From contig NC_063443.1 of assembly GCF_020379485.1 (NCBI RefSeq), forward strand, positions 17,851,531 to 17,915,530: a stretch of DNA of 64,000 nucleotides, given 5' to 3'. How positions within the stretch are numbered: the stretch's first letter is position 1; each line of letters starts with the position of its first letter. This document shows positions 60,060-64,000 of the stretch, in pieces. Origin of the DNA: Brassica napus (taxonomy: Eukaryota; Streptophyta; Magnoliopsida; Brassicales; Brassicaceae). The notes under the pieces are model-generated. The model was given only the letters and a program-made list of their open reading frames with translations, searched no databases and had not been told where the DNA came from. The translations under genes and the position numbers were made by a program.

Positions 60060-60797
60060 TTAGGGTGCAGCCGCAGGTGCAGCTGCAGGTGTAGCCGCAG
60101 GTGCAGCTTCAGCCGCAGGTGCAGCTTCAGCCGCAGGGGCAGCTTCAGCCGCAGGGGCAGCAGCTCCACCTGCACCCATACCACGGAGCTTGTTTAATAA
60201 TCCCAGGATTTTTTTGAGCCTCGCCAGACGTGAACCGCCACCGCCACCCCCAAGTCTTGCTTTAATTCTATTTACTATGATTTTTCTTAATGGTGATTGG
60301 AGCAATGAAACTCCTCCTGCAGTCCTATCACACATCACATAAATGTATATATTTCAGATGTTAATTATATAATTGAAACCTTGTGCCATATTCTTATTAG
60401 TTACGTTGAAATGTTTTCAAATAATATGTAAACAAAACTCTCTAGTGATCTCATTAGAATATGTCTAATATTACCTAACGAGCCCCATGATGAGACCTAT
60501 GCCGGTCAGTCCGAGGGTGGTACCGGCCATGAGCCCACTGGCTAGGAGGGTAGTGGCAATAGTAGCGGGTACGAGAATTGGACTAAACATGATGAAAAGT
60601 GGTGTGGATACGATTAATGCCACGGCTGAACCACCGAGTGCCACACAAGAAAACGCTAAGCAGACTAAGGAGGTCACGGAAGCTATAATAAGCTTTATAA
60701 CGTTCAGCAATGGGAAGATAAAAGAGAACATTCTGAAAAAACGGCTAAATATCGATGCCTGAGAATGAGATTCGTGTTGAACGAGTTCTTCGCTCAT
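60060..60797 (-). CDS. Oleosin-domain pollen-coat protein 2 (GRP-type)
   Basis: Two exons (60797-60475 and 60324-60060) encode 195 residues. A hydrophilic N-terminus (MSEELVQHESHSQAS, residues 1-20) precedes the oleosin hairpin (about 25-105) with proline knot TPLFIMFSPILVP. Exon 2 starts with a basic segment (KIIVNRIKARLGGGGGGSRLARLKKIL) and ends in a low-complexity Ala/Pro tail of tandem PAAEA units. The exon boundary falls at the same place as in oleosin 1 (after MGL-Ile/Val-Lys/Arg), so they are tandem duplicates. Likely tapetal and pollen-coat. By order it may be At5g07520 (GRP18). Confidence 0.9.
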
Positions 60798-60888
60798 ATT
60801 CTCAGATTGGATGGTTGTTCATTGGTAGAGGTGGGAAGAGATAGATTTTATATATGAAGCTGTACATGCAAAACAGTGGGTGCAAATA

Positions 60889-60985
60889 GAGATCTACGTT
60901 ACATAACGTCACGTCATATTCCATTCAATGTGTGTAGTAGTCGTCATGTTTTTTGAGCCTTCATTTGTTTCTGGTACGAGCTCAA
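60889..60985 (-). promoter_or_regulatory. Conserved upstream block of oleosin 2, tandem TGACG
   Basis: GAGATCTACGTTACATAACG then TCACGTCATATTC, nearly identical to the oleosin 1 block, at about 93 bases before the ATG, followed by GTCATGTTTTTTGAGCCTTC and GAGCTCAAAC. A minus-strand TATATAAAATC near 60846-60856 is a suitable TATA box. Confidence 0.6.
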
Positions 60986-61183
60986 ACACGACAAACTGAC
61001 ATTTTGAGATTTACAATTAAAAATGTTCTTAAAGAATCTCTAACTATTAAAGAAAATGAGAAAGAATAAAAATCAACTTTTTAAACAATCTTTAGAAACT
61101 TATGGAAAGTTATGGTAACGACTCACCTCATTTTTAAACTAATATCTAATTATATAATTCAATTATTTTTGACCAAAATATAA

Positions 61184-61301
<118 letters not shown>

Positions 61302-61640
61302 AGGTGGAATACCCAATAGAGTTTATTTTTAGATTAGATCCCAAACTCTTTTTTTGAAAAGAATAGACCATAGACTTTGTGGAAATCACTGAATACTCAA
61401 TAAACATATATCTTACTCTCTCTTTTTTTATCAACAAACTTCAAACATATATCTTACTAAAATATGTATTTTGGAAAGAACTTCAAAAATAACTGAAATC
61501 TGGTTTTTATATATATAAAAAAAAAAAGAATCGATAACAAATTTGAGTATAGGCATATTCCAATACATAATAAATAGAATGAAAAACAATTGATCGGTTA
61601 TTCATTTTCAAACAAACATATTATTTTCATAGCAAATTAT

Positions 61641-61893
61641 GTGTTCCCTTTATTTAATTTAATAGGTGTTTAAGATTAATGCACATAGATTAAGAACTTG
61701 TAAAGTTCCATACAATTTATCTTAATTACACAAAAGATAGAACTAAATTACCCAATAAAAAATGTAGTATTATCAATTATGTAATTGGTAACAAATCTCA
61801 AACAACATTAAATTTTTATCTAGATTAATAAGAACATCACTTATTTTACAAAAAAATAATAATTAAACATCAAATAAATTAAAATAGAGGGAG
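61641..61893. mobile_element. MITE with CTCCCTC-type termini
   Basis: The left end TGTTCCCTTTATTTAATTTA and the right end, on the minus strand TACTCCCTCTATTTTAATTT, are inverted repeats of about 30 bp typical of CTCCCTC-type plant MITEs. The core is AT-rich and non-coding. Confidence 0.6.
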
Positions 61894-62276
61894 TATTATA
61901 TATAAATGCATGTTTCATTGTAAAACTCATATATATCTTAGCTATATATGTGTGTATTTTGTATTGGGTCCGTATATCGGCTACTCATGATTAGCATGTG
62001 TGGTATTTAATATTTTGTTAGATAGACAAATTTAACCTAAGATGAATATGATGTTAAAAATAAAAGTTCTAAAATATGCTCTATATATAAATTTTGCATA
62101 AAATGATACCCTAAGCCAATGCTTTAAATTTTCTTTAACAAGCACGGCTCGGGTTCATGTTGCTAAAGTTTCACCAAACCAGTCGAGGGTTAGAGAACCA
62201 TCATCAGTCATTCCCATCATGGTTTTATATGTTGAAATCCTAAATATATAGTAGCTCTAGTTTTGTTTTAGAGGAC

Positions 62277-62659
62277 TTTTTTTTTTTTTTTTGAACACAA
62301 CTTGCATTAATATAAAAACCAGAGAGTTAGGTGGGAGCCATCAAGGCATCAACCATACAAAGAGCTGATTTAGCTAGATAGTCGGCCACAACATTTTGAT
62401 TTCTAGGGATCCAAGCAAAGGACACAGAGAGGGAAGGTGAGGAGCTCAGGCTAGCAATGTCTGAGAGCACGCCATGAAGCTCCGATATCGGTTCCTTCTT
62501 GTTCAAGGCTCTTATCAGCTGCGAGCAGTCGGATTCTAGACGGCAAGCTTGTATTCCCCGGGTTCTGCAGAAGATTAGTGCTTCGCGTATAGCAAGCCCC
62601 TCTGCCATCAGCGGAGATGCAACATGTTGAACCGCTTTCTTCTCCTTCAGGCAGATTGA
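62277..62659 (-). mobile_element. 5'-truncated LINE, RNase H end
   Basis: A 383-bp insertion is flanked by TAGAGGAC at 62269-62276 and 62660-62667. On the minus strand it ends GTTGTGTTC plus poly(A). Its open frame (62659 down to 62327) encodes VQHVASPLMAEGLAIREAL, LESDCSQLIRALN and FAWIPRNQNVVADYLAKSA, the C-terminal part of a plant LINE RNase H domain. The catalytic start of the domain is missing. The target duplication and tail show target-primed insertion. Confidence 0.92.
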
Positions 62660-63104
62660 TAGAGGACATTAATTTTCAATATTAATTATGGTGTCGTTGT
62701 TAATTATGTTTCAATTGTCCAATACGTGCCCGGTTCTAACCATGTTAAGGGTACATAAATGTTTTTGATCTAAGCACCATATATGATGGGTCGGGCCTGA
62801 TTCAAACTATAGCACAAGACGTAAAGTTCAGTGTGAATAAAAAAAATTAAACCGGGTCCTAGGAATTGAAATAACTGTTACCACATTATACTATTTTTAT
62901 ATCTTAACTATACAATGTATCATAATAGTCTTTTTGTCTTATCATATAATCAGTTTTAACCATTACATGTATAAACATAAAAGTTTTTAAAAGTGTTTTT
63001 TTTTCTTATAATGCCATACAATTCATAACTATAATAGACATCATATGCTAAACATTGGAATAGGTCCACCAATGTCTTTTATTCTTCCATGAATTTACTT
63101 TTAC

Positions 63105-64000
63105 TCATATGTGTTTACCACCACTCCCATGTGAACTTCCATCTGAACTGCTGCCATCTGAACTTCCATCTGAACTTTCACTTGTACTACTTGCATCCAT
63201 AGCTTGACCTCTATAATGGAATTCCTTTTTCTTCTTGGATAGACTATTTTTACCCATAGAAGAGCCTTCACCCCCGTGTTTACCTTCACTTCCGTGTTTG
63301 CCTCCACTTCCGTGCTTACCTCCACCCATAGCCGAACCTCCACTTTCATGTTTACCTCCGCTTCCGTGTTTACCTCCACCCATAGACGCACCTCCACTTC
63401 CATGCTTACCTTCACTTCCATGTTTACCTCCACCCATAGGCGAACCTCCACTTTCATGTTTACCTCCGCTTCCGTGTTTACCTCCAGTTTCATGTTTACC
63501 TCCGCTTCCGTGTTTACCTCCACCCATAGACGAACCTCCACTTCCATGCTTACCTTCACTTCCATGTTTACCTCCCTTTCCGTGTGTACTCTCACCTTTT
63601 CCGTGTTTACTCTCTCCCTTTCCGTGTTTGTCTTCATCCGTAGTCGTATCGTCATCCGTAGTCGTATCTTCACCCTTTGATTTACCTTTACCCTTGGAAG
63701 AATCTTCACTTTTACCTTTGGATTTTTCTTCCTTTTTAGCTTTGATCTTATTCTTAACTTTGCCTATCGTATCCTTAATTTTGTCCTTAATATTACTTGG
63801 TTTAATACCCTCCGGTATAATATTACTTGGTTTAATACTCTCCGGTATAATATTACTTGGTTTAATGCTCTCCGGTATGCCCAACAGAGATAGGGATGGC
63901 GAAGCTGCCGGAGAAGCTTCCGGAGCCGCCGCCACTTTTTTACCTCCGAGCCCGGCGGCTAGGACAGTAGTGGCTGCAATAGCAGGTAAGAGAATCGGAC
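63105..64000 (-). CDS. Oleosin-domain pollen-coat protein 3, GRP17-like (5' part off the window)
   Basis: The frame is open from the right edge to the stop at 63105-63107, at least 298 codons. The first visible residues PILLPAIAATTVLAAGLGG are the end of an oleosin hairpin; the proline knot is cut by the window. Then come three PESIKPSNI-type repeats, a Lys-rich segment (KDKIKDTIGKVKNKIKAKKEEKSKGKS), an acidic TTTDDDTTTDED block, and a long tandem array of KHGSGGKHGSEG and SSMGGGKHG units, ending in Ser-rich SSDGSSHGSGGKHI. This is the repeat style of the Brassicaceae pollen-coat protein GRP17, needed for rapid pollination in Arabidopsis (family knowledge). GRP17 identity is by repeat style and order and is not certain. 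No intron is seen in this part. Confidence 0.88.
   Translation of the reverse strand, partial: PILLPAIAATTVLAAGLGGKKVAAAPEASPAASPSLSLLGIPESIKPSNIIPESIKPSNIIPEGIKPSNIKDKIKDTIGKVKNKIKAKKEEKSKGKSEDSSKGKGKSKGEDTTTDDDTTTDEDKHGKGESKHGKGESTHGKGGKHGSEGKHGSGGSSMGGGKHGSGGKHETGGKHGSGGKHESGGSPMGGGKHGSEGKHGSGGASMGGGKHGSGGKHESGGSAMGGGKHGSGGKHGSEGKHGGEGSSMGKNSLSKKKKEFHYRGQAMDASSTSESSDGSSDGSSSDGSSHGSGGKHI

Noticed and set aside
63276..63680. Antisense frame across the GRP17-like repeats
   Set aside because: Produced by the repeat codon bias of the oleosin gene on the minus strand.

Overview
This is a plant nuclear window, very probably from a Brassicaceae crop-type genome (Brassica/Raphanus group). The protein-coding genes have GT-AG introns, an intron-containing tRNA-Tyr gene is present, intergenic DNA is AT-rich and full of short transposon relics, and recognisable gene products follow the order I recall for Arabidopsis chromosome 5 genes At5g07310 to about At5g07530. 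That order is from memory; the sequence itself shows only the gene families. Some genes I would expect in that interval (a calnexin, a TUDOR-SN) are absent, as in a fractionated copy of an ancient polyploid block.

Layout, left to right: ERF115-like AP2/ERF factor (+); tRNA-Tyr (-); APC-type Ca2+-dependent ATP-Mg/Pi mitochondrial carrier with a probable 5' frameshift (+); small B12D/MLRQ-like membrane protein (+); a 12-exon amidase (-); a 5 kb transposon-rich gap; inositol polyphosphate multikinase IPK2-alpha (+); an 11-exon gene for an unrecognised 615-residue protein with a vWA-like N-terminus (+); NADPH oxidase RBOHA (-); two tandem single-domain pectin methylesterases (+); glutamate dehydrogenase GDH2 (+); P/U-type cyclin (-); two tandem methionine-S-sulfoxide reductases (-); a uclacyanin-like phytocyanin (-); a 2-oxoglutarate/Fe(II) dioxygenase (KUOX1-like, +); the CCCH zinc-finger protein PEI1 (+); and three oleosin-domain pollen-coat genes (-), the last running off the right edge.

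There is no operon-like logic. The functional clustering comes from tandem duplication (pectin methylesterases, MSRAs, oleosin/GRPs) and, by family knowledge, several genes are pollen or tapetum related. The two complete oleosin genes share a conserved upstream block with tandem TGACG motifs.

The most interesting non-genic signal is a repeated architecture: at least 12 places carry a 11-18 bp direct repeat flanking a tiny (8-27 bp) filler that ends in poly(A) or starts with poly(T). They look like target-primed retrotransposition events truncated almost to nothing, and some filler tails match the 3' ends of two larger 5'-truncated LINE copies in the same window. One of these duplicates the KUOX1 stop codon. 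Other points of note are a probable Helitron carrying a broken GH10 xylanase fragment, an inverted-repeat-flanked element containing three 369-bp tandem copies, MITEs with reconstructable empty sites, and an orphan snRNA-type promoter module.
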